Assembly: GCF_035083965.1 (NCBI RefSeq)
Contig: NC_089736.1
Span: forward strand, 12,672,207 to 12,736,206
DNA length: 64,000 nt
Origin: Branchiostoma lanceolatum
Taxonomy: Eukaryota > Chordata > Leptocardii > Amphioxiformes > Branchiostomatidae
Direction of reading: 5' to 3'
This document shows, piece by piece, positions 13,201 through 25,723 of this stretch. The first letter of the stretch is position 1, and every line of letters begins with the position of its first letter. The notes beneath the pieces were generated by a model that saw nothing but the letters and a program-made list of their open reading frames with translations, did not search any database and was not told the origin of the DNA. A program made the translations under genes and the position numbers.

Positions 13201-15729
13201 AGAGCATCCAAGTCTCTCTAATATATTAACACATAATTAAATAATGTTGTACATTAATGAGTTGTATGCACTATAATTAGTAGTTTTTAGCAAGAGGGGC
13301 CAATATGTGATCTATCCTAAATCTGAGAGCCCCATACAGTCAATGATCATGTTTTTGCTTCGTTTTGGTTGCTAATCGTTACATTTTGTCATTGTTAGAT
13401 GTGATGCTGACCCTAATGGTTTCTACATGGGAGACAAGTGCGAGTTCTATGCTTCGCAACCATTGGTCATTGGGGTGGGGGCCGGAGCTGGGGGGCTTGT
13501 ACTCATCATCATAATCACCCTATCCATCTGTCTTTGCTGTCGTCGTAAGAAGAAAGAGGGTGATTTTGAGAGGTGTGCGATTTCATATTTTGGCAATAAA
13601 CATATGTGATACGTCACAATGTTTCTTATGAGCATATACGGTTACTCTGAGTTCTTTTGATTCTAATTCTGGGAAGAATTCAAATTTGAACTGTAGTGTT
13701 CAAGATGCATTGATTATTTTTCTTTTGATATATCTATGCATACATGTATACATCCCTATATTCTTACTATCATATATCTGTTATCACCTATATTTATATG
13801 CATTTATAACAACACCGCTTATATTTTTATAACTATGTAGTAAATGATTTTACGTACATATTTTCTGTCAAGGCAACAAACGCCAGATCACCCCTACTGG
13901 ACACCTGCTGAGAAGGTACCAATGACAAAGCAGACAGACGACTTGCACGATGAAATGCCGCTGTACAGGTGAGCTATAGATTTAACTTTTATAAAATGTG
14001 CCTGTCCTATCATTTAAAAGCAAACCTTACAGTACTACGTATGTTAAAAGTTAGCAAACATGCAATGTCCCACTGAAAATGATACAGGGTATTTTCAATT
14101 GGCAAAGTATTTGCATACACGAAGAATGCAGTATTTGCACTGCTTTGCTCCCCCAGTCTGTGTTATAGTGTTTGCTACCAACCAGTCATATCTTAAGCAT
14201 TGTGTGCGCAGGGTCACCGTGTCGACTGAATAATGGTAAACATACATAGTTTCTTACTTAGCTACCCTACAGATTATTAACTGGAAGGCTGATTAACTTG
14301 AGAGCTAGTCTAGGAACAGACGCACGATATATTAAGCTGTCGAGTAGCCTCCACCAGGCCTTCTTAAAGGCGTATGGATCGTAGAATTCGGCAGAATTGG
14401 AATTCGGAAAAATGACTAATCAGGCAGTAGAGTAGAGTCAGTCCACGTTGAAGATCACATTTCACCCGCGTGGATCCTAGGGATATGTCGGTAGGTTCTT
14501 TGATGTCCCTGGCAAATATTCTCCCTATAGCCGGCGTTCTTAGCCTGGTAGAGACTACTGTATGAGTGGGACTTGAAACAGGGGAAGAAAGAAGTAATGT
14601 TTTCGTCCCCTTTTCAGCATGGTAAACAAGCGTCAGACGTACGAGGACGATTCTGGTTCGGGGAGGAACAACTTGGCCAGGGCCTCTCGCGCGTCCTATC
14701 AGGACAGTGGCTACACGTACCTCACACCTTCAGGAGAACGCCCAGCGAATAACAGACACGGTTATGAACATCTTCGGAACTTTGGTGACCGCGACAACCG
14801 TGCTTTTGATTGGAAGCCTAGTGTCAAGAACATACCAACCAACCAGGTAAATATGCATAGTCTACACAGGGTGATTTGAATTTGTTTGTTTGAACCTTTG
14901 TTTATTCATGATAAGCTCAAATCGGCACGCAGGCCGCTTTTCATTGAGGTCATGCGGGAAAAGGTAAGGGTCAGATACAATATAGCAGAGATACACAGTC
15001 ATTTGAGTCCTAATAACTCTAGATCTATCAACATATATCATTACATATTTATGGTACAACAATATACAATTGCTGTAATATACAACATACAGTAGGGCGA
15101 AAGCTGGTTGCATGGTCCGTGCCCGTTCGTTTTGTTCATTTCGTGAGCGGAAGATATTGACTATACTACGATTTAACTTTTTTCTTTTCTTCCTCTAACT
15201 TTCTTTCTCTGTCCTTATCTTTCCTTCTTTTTATCATTTCATTCATAACAAACTTTGTTGTTAATCTCTTTTCATCTTGTGATGGTCTGAAACTTGTAGT
15301 TCTAGTCAATCACTCTAAAGCTTGCAAATACTGCTTGTATTATTTCGTATATTTCCATATCCTGAAAGTTAAACAGCGGAAATTTTGCATTGTCTATATA
15401 TGGATTACGATTGATATACCAATTGTATGTCTATAACGTGTAAGAATGTACGTTTTTCGCTACAAGGGGTGAAGAGGGTGGTTTTGAAATTTTAGCGAGT
15501 GTGTATTCAAGGCTACCTTGCCTCCGATGAAAAATATAGTCGTTGGAAATTTGGTATGGAATATGACCTTGGGTTTACAGTGTCAAGGATATTTTATTCT
15601 GTCTCTGTGATTATAAAAATAGACAAATATGTATTGAGATTTGTATCAATTTTTTATCATTTGCTTCATCACATACAGGAATACAAACTTCCCCGTGCTC
15701 GACTCTCCACCAGTAACAACCAGTGGTGA
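4256..15729 (+). CDS. Gene B: SEA/EGF transmembrane mucin-like protein, 2127 aa
   Basis: Exons: 4256-4307, 4787-9904, 10497-10532, 11190-11329, 11982-12040, 12390-12607, 12845-13055, 13399-13572, 13873-13968, 14618-14846, 15679-15729. All phases join and the total is 6384 nt. Residues 1-17 are a hydrophobic signal peptide starting at an ATGG start. Residues 18-1724 are Thr/Ser/Ala/Pro-rich 11-residue repeats, expected to be O-glycosylated. Residues about 1737-1875 form a SEA-like domain. At its cleavage position it lacks GSVVV and has an insert with KKRQ (1809-1812). An EGF-like domain spans about 1925-1959 with six cysteines. The transmembrane helix is at about 1967-1992 (ends CLCC), followed by RRKKK. 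The tail has YWTP, EMPLYS and the C-terminus LSTSNNQW. The likely role is a cell-surface mucin of an epithelium. The exact orthologue is not recognised. There is no frameshift or stop; repeat number depends on assembly quality. Confidence 0.85.
4787..9904 (+). repeat. 33-bp coding minisatellite exon of gene B
   Basis: A single 5118-nt exon, flanked by phase-1 introns on both sides, made of units encoding AATTPSAVTST variants. The 5' half (to about 7250) mixes TLSGVTTT, TPSNVTS and TPSAVSS types. The 3' half is more uniform (TPSAVTS, TPSAITS). Two GVDVTTT units with a 6-bp insertion (near 5773 and 6640) mark an internal duplication of about 1029 bp. A second duplication, offset 495 bp (15 units), links about 8715-9200 to 9210-9695. 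The last about 80 nt are non-repetitive (ending TEKP). Confidence 0.9.
11190..12607 (+). other. SEA-domain exons of gene B (three exons)
   Basis: The exons at 11190-11329, 11982-12040 and 12390-12607 encode a SEA-like fold. The order is a hydrophobic beta-strand (AVIVIVVVSSSIQF), a helix segment with LKDPLSPTFIEFANDF, then GTEGFQGINVTGFE, a basic insert (SKKRQ), and VTVVHYEVDYDY. The 59-nt middle exon is the same length in genes B, C and D. The GSVVV self-cleavage motif is absent (SDVTVV at the equivalent site). Confidence 0.75.
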
Positions 15730-16716
15730 TGACCTCACCAGGTCAGTCACCTTTCCCGTCGGTTAAGCAGACAAATCACACAGCCCCTATCCTGACCCTA
15801 ATGATTCCTCCCCTGTTGCCCTTTGTCCTACCCCCTGCGAACCCATTCGTGGCTTTTCCTTCCACGGTACGGTCACATTCGTGACGGTGAGCTCACTACC
15901 CTAATTGTGTGTATGTTGTCTGTGAAATAGACGGGAAACTTAGTTCTCTTCGGAGCTTGCGGAGAAGAGAAGTGTTGTTAACCTGGCAGCCAATGGATGT
16001 GTCAATATTTACTAACAAAACAATGTAGGCATTGACACAACAGAGGAAGCTTGACGTCATAAGTACTGTAATTTGTTAAATTGTGTAAATCATAGCCTTT
16101 GTTGATATACATACAAACGTACTATGGCGACTAACAGACCAACAGGTGCGGCTAAATTGTTTGAAATTCACGTCAATCACGTAAGGGTATGACAACACAG
16201 CTAGTTTTACAAAGATACTTGCTTGTTTGATTTTTGGGGCTACTACACTGATTGTTTATCGAATGGCTGTCTGAATATTTACTGTGAAAACAACTTTATC
16301 TTTGTAATCATTCTAATAAGCATTTATCATGGTATTTCTGAGGAAGAAAGACGTGATCAATATTTCAATATGTAAATTGTAAATCATATTCGTAGATGCC
16401 CATATAGATACTAGAATGACTCTTCAAATGGATTTCAGTAGCATTCTTACAGCTGTGGCTGTGTTGTTTAACATTCATGTTACATCATGATAATACAAGT
16501 ATGCTAACCAAGATGTTTACAGGTTTGATATGTAGGTCCACAACACTGACTGCTATGAGATGGACCTTTGCCCTTTTGCCCTCTACCGAATCATCTATGT
16601 ACTGCACCATGAAGGCGAAGTTGAAAGCATGCTTGTTAAAGTTATGGATCTAGTTAGCGCTTTACTTTGAGGGCAATGTAAAATTTAAACAATAGTATTT
16701 TTTTAAATAAAAAGAC

Positions 16717-16781
16717 TCTTTTTGCACAACCAAGAGATTTATTCCACCGAATCTCTTGGTTGTGTAAAAACAGTATTTTTA
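16717..16781. repeat. Short perfect-arm hairpin
   Basis: The arm CACAACCAAGAGATT and its reverse complement AATCTCTTGGTTGTG are separated by about 10 bp, with T/A-rich flanks that also pair. It could be the remnant of a fold-back element. It is too far from gene B's coding end to call a processing signal. Confidence 0.6.
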
Positions 16782-18257
16782 TTCAGTGACTTACCAACCT
16801 GATGAAACTATTCACGGAGTATATTTTTCTGTCCAATGAAATAATTTTTAAACAGGTTTATAATTGTATTCAATATTTTGGGTAGTCTATATAACACGTG
16901 GTAAGAGAGTCAGACATGTTTAAACCGTTGCCTGTAGCCAGGCAAATAAACTATGCGATATCAGGCCTTCTAGTTAGCCTAATTATGCACATTGTACATA
17001 TGGTGGTTGATGGGAAATGCTGTTATGAAGACAACATCGTTCATTGTGTAACTATTGTGTAATTAGTGATGTGCTTGCCAATACATTTCAAATGTACAAT
17101 ATATAATTTTGACTTATTCTGTTTTACCATTCTTCATTTTGGAATTCATCTAGATCGAATAAACTGCAATAGCGTGTGGTATTGTGTGAATGATTCATTG
17201 TAATTTTGTGTTCATATGCAACTCTCTCTGGTCTTGTGTAAAGGGGTGCGGTAGTTTTCTGGCCTTGGTATCGATGGAGTGTCCCTTACGAGTCCATTAG
17301 AATAGCTGCGTGATGTTAGTTATGTACGCTCAACCCAGGCATGCAGGAATGAAGTATGAAATCACTACATTTGTAGACGGAGATCTGTATTGTACTGTGT
17401 GTGCTCTTTGTACCTGTCGGCCACGGTAGTATTTTCTCTCTCTATCTGTCCTCTCCCTACATTGAATCTCCGCTCCAGACTCTTGTAAATGGTTCTCTTC
17501 CATGTATATAACTTCTATCCGCCTACATTACTATTTCTAAGAGAAAGTAAACATTCTTCTTCTATATCTTAGTGATGACTAAGTTCCTTACATGTAGTGG
17601 ACAGTGCCCGAATATGGTCAGGTCCACCAGGAAGCAGGCTCTGTCCTCCTGGAGGGGAGGGTCATTATTTCTCCCCGGTCATTTACTCCGGCCATCCTCT
17701 CCGGACAGTACCTACACGCCTTTCTTAGAACAGATCATCAGTCAGACCGTCACCCTAAGGAAATCTGTACAATGTACAATAAACTCAGCTATATTGCAAT
17801 ATAGCGTTAGCGCACCCTGTTACACTTGCGTTTCATTTCTGTCCTAAAGGAGCCCGTACCCCCAAAAATAAACGACTGCATTAACGCGTGTTTATAGCAG
17901 TCGAAAATCCCCTTTTAGCCAGCCCAACTTACCTCAAGCGTCAAACTGATGTTTGTTTCTTTGTAAGAAATTAGTAGGTAAATTTTAGAAGTCGCGCGAA
18001 GTCGGACGTGCACAGTCCTGGGGTTTGAGTGGTGTGGTCGTGCTAGAAAGTTTGTAATTGCCATTAACAGAGATGGTATGTAGTGAAGTTGTGGGGAGTT
18101 TCTTGGCATGATCTAGGGTAAATATTCTTAACATAGAGTGCATAGCATTGGCACATTTCCAATAGCTTCATTACGAATGCGCCCATGTAAAATATGTATT
18201 ATAACATAGAAGTCTATGGGAAGAACAAAACTCAGGAATGAGACATTAAAGAAAGGT

Positions 18258-18362
18258 GCCACCATGTTTTGTGTGTAGTTCTGAGTCACGTATCGCGTTT
18301 ACGTTGCTGGCAAGGTGTTGGAGTCAAGGGCTGTTTGTCTTTGTCATTTTACTGATAACGTT
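18258..18362 (+). promoter_or_regulatory. Conserved upstream block, copy 2 (before gene C)
   Basis: It aligns with 3188-3291 and 26709-26814, sharing GCCACCAT, ACGTTGCTGG, GGCTGTTTGTCTT and TACTGATAACGTT. It lies about 530 bp upstream of the gene C start codon. Function is inferred only from conservation and position. Confidence 0.4.
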
Positions 18363-18891
18363 CTAAAGCCCTTCAAAAAACGTCTTGTTTAAATAGAAGT
18401 AGACATTAATTAGAATATAAATCGAACAATAGTCACATATGTGTTGAATAGGTGAAGGAAATTTCCTCTAACGTTTCCTCATGAGTAATCCACATTTGTC
18501 AAACTATTAGCATTGTTGTGGAGGTCAAATGCGAAAATAAACATCGTTGCGCACAGAAGGAGTTATGCTGCCAGTCAGCACAACGTAAGTATGTCGCTAA
18601 GGGCCCTTTGGTCGAACTGAGTGATTAACACATTCTTACACAAATAAAACCATGGTTGCGAACCTTCTCGTTGACGTTACCACCCCCCGGACACGTACAA
18701 ACACAACAAGAAACGCGCATAACACGTACAACAGTTTCAGTTGTCAAGAACACAATTTCCTGGTACGGCTAGACCAATACGAACGTTCGGATACTCAGGA
18801 CTTGTGACAACCTTTCCATTTGGGAACTATTTTGTGAACTTCAACGAAAATTGTTTGCCGGCGAGCTGTTTTCTGGAGATTCGAAGCCATC

Positions 18892-21800
18892 ATGGATTCC
18901 ATGGTTGTGTCCCTTCTCTTGCTAGCTGCTGGGACCCTTAACTGTAAGTTCATGTCTTCCGCCATTCTTAGAAATGTCTTATTGTCCTCTTCTTCGCATC
19001 TATATACATTTGGTAGATATTATATGCCATAAAGTAGACCGTAACTTCATAGTATCATGCTCATGTACGAATTTGAAGCTGCTTGACTTTTAAGTATTTG
19101 GCTTGAGGCCAGCGCCAAGTAAGGCAGCTGTTAAGTTTACCATTGTCTGCTATAATCTTGTTCAAAAGACATGAGGATTACTGTTTCTAGTATGGATTAA
19201 GAGTACAACAATCAAAGGATCATGACGACACGGTTAGTAAAAGCAAAACGTATTTTCTCTTACAACCTGGACTTCTATCGAAATAGCGTTAGTATGGAAA
19301 TTGTGTAACATGTCATATAAAAACTGACGTATGCTTAAAAGTATAAAAAGGTGAAAATGCTGCTTTAGTTTCTTCCACATCTTTACAACACGATGGATCG
19401 TCATGACAAGATAAAATGATAATTGGTCTCAGAATGACGTCGGAGGCAAACTATCCTCATTTCAAGGATGGCTATCGTATGGATTTATCTTGTGGGCGAT
19501 GTTTGAAGATTTATCGTCATTGAATTATAAACGAAATATTGTATGAACCAAAAGTACCACATTAAAAGCACTTTGTTGGTAGAAAAAGTAGTGACTAGAT
19601 TTCTACGACCCCATGCTTTCACACGCCATGTTTATCAGTTACTTTGCAAGCCACAACAATAAAGCTCTCAAAACTGTCGTTGACAAATTACAGCACCTGC
19701 AACCAAAGCAACTACAATAAGCACCAGCACAACTTCCACCGCTGGCAGCACCATCCCTCTTCTAACTACAACTACTGCAACGGGCAACATCACCACTCCC
19801 TCAGCTACAACTGCTACAACGGACAGCAGCGCCCAGCCTTCAACAACAACTGCTACTACAGCGGGCATCAGCACCCCGGCTTCAGCCACAGGTACTACGA
19901 CGGGTAGCGGCACCCCACCTTCAAATACAACTACTGCAATGGGTAGCAGCACCCCACCTTCAACTACAGCTACTATAACGGACAACAGCACCCCAGCTTT
20001 ATCTGCAACGACAACTACTGCTACAACGAGAGCAACGGGCGGCAGCACCCCACCATCAACTACAACGGGAAGAAGTACCACACCTCCAACCACTAGTAGT
20101 ACAATGGGTAGCAGCACCCCAGCTTCAACTACAACTACTACAACGAGCAGCAGCGACCCAGCTTCAACTACAACTACTACAACGGGCAGCAGCACCCCAC
20201 CTTCAACTACAACTGCTACAACAGGCAGCAGCGCCCCAGCTTCAACTACAACTGCTACAACGGGCAGCAGCACCCCGGCTTCAACTACAACTGCTACAAC
20301 GGGCAGCAGCACCACACCTTCAACTACAACTGCTACAACAGGCAGCAGCGCCCCAGCTTCAACTACAACTGCTATAACAGGCAGCAGCACCCCACCTTCA
20401 ACTACAACTGCTACAACGGGCAGCAGCACCCCAGCTTCAACTACAAAAACTACAACGGGCAGCAGCACCACACCTTCAACTACAACTGCTACAACAGGCA
20501 GCAGCGCCCCAGCTTCAACTACAACTGCTATAACAGGCAGCAGCACCCCGGCTTCAACTACAACTGCTACAACGGGCAGCAGCACCACACCTTCAACTAC
20601 AACTGCTACAACGGGCAGCAGCACCACACCTTCAACTACAACTGCTACAACAGGCAGCAGCACCACACCTTCAACTACAACTGCTACAACAGGCAGCAGC
20701 ACCACACCTTCAACTACAACTGCTACAACAGGCAGCAGCACCACACCTTCAACTACAACTGCTACAACGGGCAGCAGCACCCCGGCTTCAACTACTATAA
20801 CGGGCAGCAGCACCCCGGCTTCAACTACTATAACGGGCAGCAGCACCACACCTTCAACTACAGCTACTACAACGGGCAGCAGCACCACACCTTCAACTAC
20901 AACTGCTACAACGGGCAGCAGCACCCCGGCTTCAACTACTATAACGGGCAGCAGCACCCCGGCTTCAACTACTATAACGGGCAGCAGCACCACACCTTCA
21001 ACTACAACTGCTACAACGGGCAGCAGCACCCCGGCTTCAACTACTATAACGGGCAGCAGCACCCCAGCTTCAACTACTATAACGGGCAGCAGCACCACAC
21101 CTTCAACTACAGCTACTAGAACGGGTAGCAGCACCCCAGCTTCAACTACAAAAACTACAGCGGGTAGCAGCTCTGCTAGCACCCTTGCTTCCACAACAAA
21201 AAGTATTCCTGCTACCTCCATTCATACAACTGACAGTACTACAAAACCCGCCATTACAACTACTACCACCACTTCTGCCGCCTCCACCACCGACAAAGAA
21301 GAAAAATACACCACAACAAAAGAAGACGCACAAACTACACAAAAACCAACAACCCCGAAGATTACCATTCCTCCAAAGGGTAAGGATCGCCTCAATTGTC
21401 ACATGGTTTTAGCAAAAAGGAATACTATCTGTGCGTTTAAATGATATCTTTGTCATCCAGGGTCTTTTAGGTATGTTAAAGTATCATTTTGGCTTAATAG
21501 TTTAAAATATACTTCCAGTGTATGCAGATGATCTAATCTAAAAAAAATGACCAAAATCTTTTGGTTCTTGTATATATAGCATCTTCTGAAGCTTTCAAGT
21601 GAAACGGATGAACGTGAATTGTAATGGGAAATGTAATGCATCACAGTTGACTGATATAAATTTGTTCTAGATCCAGAAAAGCCATCGAAGATTGTGGCCT
21701 TTCAGCTGAGCCTCGGTGGTGATTTCACGCCAACGTTGAACACCAGTGAATCATCCGAATACCAAGAACTAGAGAGAGACTGTGTAAAATCGGTATGTTG

Positions 21801-24800
21801 ATACGTTCATGTACAAGATAACTACTTCATTGTGGTGTGTGTTTGCAAGGTCGGTATAATCGTCCTTTGGTGTAACGCACCAGCTTAATTGCTAACGTAA
21901 TTATCCATACGTAAAAATCATGTCAGCAAAATTGTAAATTGTCTCAGTTTTGTTTACTTCGAGGGTCTTGCTTGGTCTACACGTAGTTACTGTAGTTAGC
22001 ACTCAGATGCTACATATACTACACTGTGATGTATATCTAGCATCTGAGATACAGACAGTGCATATATTCTTTACGATGAAGAAACAATTGCTTTTAAATG
22101 AATGATAATGATTGCCAGAGTGACAGCACACTAGCTAAGGGCAATGTCCTACAGCACACTAGCTAAGGGCAACGTCCTACAGCACACAAGCTAAGGGCAA
22201 TATCCTTTTTACTGAAGTACGCACATGACAGGTTGGATACTATTCTTTCAGCTGACATCATTGCACGCAGAACAAAGAGGATTCCAAGGTGTCCGTATCC
22301 TGGGATTCAGGTACATAAGCTATCCATTTTGATTTGATATTATATGATATGTAAAGCTTACGAACTGACTTTGTTTTCTGTGCAATTATAAAAAGTTTGG
22401 TTTGCTGTAATATTTTGCATACCTTTCCCCATTTTCTATCAAGTAACTGTTGAAAAAAAATTATTAGTTGAGTCGAACTTCATAGGTAGACATTGCCTTT
22501 ATTATGTCTAGTCAGGCCCAAGCCCAACACAACATTTTCTCATAACATGGCTCTTCTTATGCTGTCAATTGTATCAGCATAATATTTATGTCTACGCTTA
22601 TGCATATCTATCCCAAAGAACAGTCATATACGTATCTTGATATTAGTAGCGTGCAGTGCAAATCAAGCAGGCAAATCAAAAATGTGCTGCCGACTTTTCT
22701 GGACATTTGTACAAATTTAGTGAAGAGCATAAATCACAATGTCAACCCTGGCTAGACGCTGTCTCACTGAGAAATGCACTGACACAACTATCCTCACCAC
22801 AACTAGATGCAAAATGTGTACCTGACTTTGGTTGGGAGGTAAAAGGCAGTGGAAGCAGAGGGATGGGCTCTGTCTTCCAATACCGTGCTCTAGACGCATT
22901 GGGCAACAACCCACTGCCCCTACAGTCTATAAAAGGCTATGGGACTACCTTACTTTTACGTTTATGTCACCATCTCACAGATCCGGCAGTATTGTCGTGC
23001 GGTACATTGTAATATTCGAGAATACGAACCTGGAGTCGAATGAGGACATCACAAGTGAAGTTTCAGCCCTGATTCAAAATGGAAACCTCACCAGCATCGG
23101 GGACTATGTTATCAATCAGACTTCATTTCGAGAAATAGACCTAACTGTCGAAGGTATCCGTTCATACAATTCTGTTGTCAATTTGATGTAAAGTTCTTTC
23201 TGATTTCTTTTGCAAAATTACATGGTCAAACTTATCTTTCATCCCGGAATCTACATTTGCACAAAATACGTATATTTTTGTTTTGTTTTGATATGCATAC
23301 GAGCTAAATACATGCTAACAAAACACTATCCACGAAAGTTATCACCTTCGCCAAGAAGTTTGTGTTTTCGGTAGCGTGTGTGTGTGTTTGTGTGTGTATA
23401 TTTTGTATGTAATATAACTATGTGGATGAACAACATAACACAATAAGATATGAATGGATTGTCTTGATGTTCAAGATGTGGGTAGGTCTTGATGAGACAT
23501 AGAAATTACTACATTTTGGGTCCCCTAGCAACTTGGTACGGTATTTCAGTGGAACGTCCGGTGTTGCTATCTTGTTACTGATGGCACTGTTATTGATTTC
23601 TTCTTCCAGACATCATTGAAACGGTTGGTCAGGACGACCTGTGTCATGGTGGGTGCACGGGTGGTAAATGCAACCTGAGAAAAGCTTACGGAGTCTTGTT
23701 AACTGAATGTGTATGCGAGGACAACCATTGCAAAAATGGTGGACAATGCCATTATGACGACGGACCTAAGTGCAGGTAAAAGTGCCTTTGTGCACTGATT
23801 TTCAATATTTCCATCGTCTTTTAGAAGTTGTTAGACGACACGTACAATAAAAGGCGAAAAAGGTAATATGTTCTGTTTCTACCTCTCACTGTGGAAGAAT
23901 AGGATTTAAGGCACTTTCTCATTGGCTACACTAACTCATGTTTGTGTATTTGTGTTTGTTAGGATAGTGCTCAGCACCAAGGACAGGTGTATGTGTTTGT
24001 GCGTGTGTGTGTATGTGAGTGTGTGTGTGTGTGTGAGTGTATGACTGTGTGTGTGTTTGTTTACGTGTATGTAGATAGTGTTCAGCGCTAAGGACAGTGT
24101 ATATGTGTATTTATGCGTGTGTGTATCTGTGTGTGCGTGCGTGTGTGTGTGTGTGTAATGTGTGTGTGTGTGTGTGTATCGCGTTTAGCAGCAAGGGCAG
24201 GTATGTGTGTGTGTGTATGTGGGTGTGTCTACGTAATGTGCGTGTGTAATGTGTTTGATGTGTGTCCGAAGGTCAATACTCATCGAGGCGCAGAATTACC
24301 ATGGTTTTATTTGTTACACCCAGGTGCGATGATGACCCTACCGGCTTCTACATGGGAGACCGGTGCGACTTCTACGCCTCTCAGCCATTGGTCATCGGGG
24401 TGGGGGCCGGAGCTGGAGGCCTTCTACTCATCATCATCATCACACTGTCCATCTGTCTCTGCTGCCGACGTAACCAGGAAGAACATGATATTGAGGGGTA
24501 AGTCTGCAAAATATCTTGAATCAATTTCCATTGAGTTATTCAACATTCAATGATAACAAAGGAAGCAGTTGACAATCATGATATAGGTAAACGTTTAGTA
24601 GATGTTCATACATCCTTTAGCAATTCAAGTAAATTGTATCTATTTCTAAAAACATTTTTCATTTCTTAGTTAAAACATGTTCTATGTCAACGTGGCACTG
24701 AGATAGATATCGATCTTGGTCTTTTTCTAACGAGAATGTAACGTTTTGGAACATACTACCTTTGATACCTTCAGACCGCCACTGCCGGACAACACCTACT

Positions 24801-25723
24801 GGTCACTATACGAGACGATGTCTGTGACGAACAAGACCGAGGACACCCCTGATGAGATGCCACTTTACAGGTGAGTAAATGACACCCATGTTGACTCATT
24901 AGATTGTTAACCAGACTTCCTGAGATGCAAACGTAGTTATACGTTGTAACAGATTGTGACAGCTACAAACCACCAAGATGCAAACGGATATGAAATTAAA
25001 TAAAGGACGTTAACAGCACATACATGTAACCCAGCATCTGCTTGAAGAAAACCTGATAAACCCTGATCCACAAAAGCCATACTAATGGCCTGTTCCACAA
25101 AGATACCATGAAGATAGGTGTGCTATCTGAAATTTTACATGACCTATAAAAACTGAATGTAGACATTTTTTTTTTTTTACTTCAAGTGAAATATTACTTT
25201 TTTACATATTTCAGCCTGGCAAATAAAAGGCAGGTCCACTATGACGACAGTTCCGGGCCGGAGAAGAACAACGTGGCCAGAACGTCTCAACTGTCCAATC
25301 AGGAGCTGGGAGGGGTCAAATATCAGGTGTTAAGTTACGCCACGCCCACATCAGAACGTCCGACAACAACCAATCACAGCTTCCTTCACGGAAACCTTCG
25401 GACATCGGGTGGCCAGGAGAACCTTGTACACGGAGGAAGACCAAGTCTCGGGAATTTGTCGACTGGTCAGGTGAATATCATATCAACGTTCATTGTATAC
25501 ACGCTGTAGTATTTTAATTTCTACCTTTTTGTGTGTCTTTCTTCGTCCCCTTCCTCCCCCTTTTAAACTTTTTTCAAAACATGTCTATTTCACATTTCCA
25601 TCATAAAACAGTACGATTAGGTAAGTTCAGAGATTTAGATTTAGATTTTGTTTTCCATTTCTTTCCACGCAGGATTTCGAACTTCCTCGTGTCCGAGTTT
25701 CAAACAGTAGCAACCAGTGGTGA
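18892..25723 (+). CDS. Gene C: SEA/EGF transmembrane mucin-like protein, 944 aa
   Basis: Exons: 18892-18943, 19694-21379, 21671-21792, 22252-22310, 22981-23153, 23610-23775, 24324-24497, 24775-24870, 25215-25470, 25673-25723; total 2835 nt, all phases consistent. Residues 1-17 are a signal peptide (LLLLAAG core). Residues 18-580 are Thr/Ser-rich mucin repeats. A SEA domain spans about 585-698 with a canonical self-cleavage motif GSIVV (642-646), so the protein probably matures to two non-covalently held subunits. The EGF-like domain (about 735-767) has CKNGGQC and CRCDDDPTGFYMGDRC. The transmembrane helix is at about 775-800. The tail has YWSLYE, DEMPLYS, a longer Ser/Thr-rich exon (256 nt) and the C-terminus SNSSNQW. 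The TM and tail closely match A and B, while SEA and EGF differ from B and D. A membrane-tethered epithelial mucin is the likely role. Confidence 0.87.
19750..21180 (+). repeat. 39/33-bp coding minisatellite of gene C
   Basis: The array encodes TGSSTPASTTTAT (13 residues, 39 bp), interspersed after about 20770 with a shorter TGSSTPASTTI form (33 bp). The 5' 300 bp are diverged. It lies in the phase-1/phase-1 exon 19694-21379. Its sequence is unrelated to the repeats of genes B and D. Confidence 0.9.
22123..22206. repeat. 28-bp x 3 tandem repeat
   Basis: The unit beginning ACAGCACACTAGCTAAGGGC is repeated at 22123, 22151 and 22179 with few changes. It lies in the intron before the 59-nt SEA exon of gene C. 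Confidence 0.75.
22818..22951 (-). repeat. Dispersed repeat, inverted relative to 31333-31462
   Basis: The segment from ACCTGACTTTGGTTGGGAGG to GGCTATGGGACTACCTT is the reverse complement of 31333-31462, with scattered differences. It ends just upstream of the gene C exon that carries GSIVV. The ORFs called across it are not genes. Confidence 0.7.
23370..24260. repeat. GT-rich microsatellite intron
   Basis: Interrupted (GT)n runs, densest at about 23990-24250, lie in the intron between the EGF and TM exons of gene C. The apparent Cys/Val-rich ORF there comes from the dinucleotide repeat. Confidence 0.85.

Larger units (their letters stand above)
15730..18891 (+). other. Gene B 3' flank and gene C upstream region
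   Basis: A splice donor follows the gene B stop (CACCAG/GTCAGT, exon end 15741). The matching acceptor (TATGTAG/GTCCACAAC) is at 16534-16535, so a 3' UTR intron is probable. A second, diverged copy of that acceptor region lies near 16200-16260. Stretches around 16980-17050 align with gene A flank 2740-2830 (CATTGTACATAT, GAAGACAACATCGT). AATAAA occurs at about 17158 and 17778. The ORFs at 17572-17847 and 18741-18941 show no support as genes. Confidence 0.5.

Noticed and set aside
19668-21221. Minus-strand 517-codon Val/Leu-rich ORF over the gene C array
   Set aside because: Shadow of the 39/33-bp repeats on the other strand.
22656-23191. Two overlapping ORFs spanning the dispersed repeat and the SEA exon of gene C
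   Set aside because: Only 22981-23153 is coding, defined by its splice sites and homology; the rest is repeat.
24113-24553. Cys/Val-rich ORF in a gene C intron
   Set aside because: Product of the (GT)n microsatellite reading into the TM exon in another frame.
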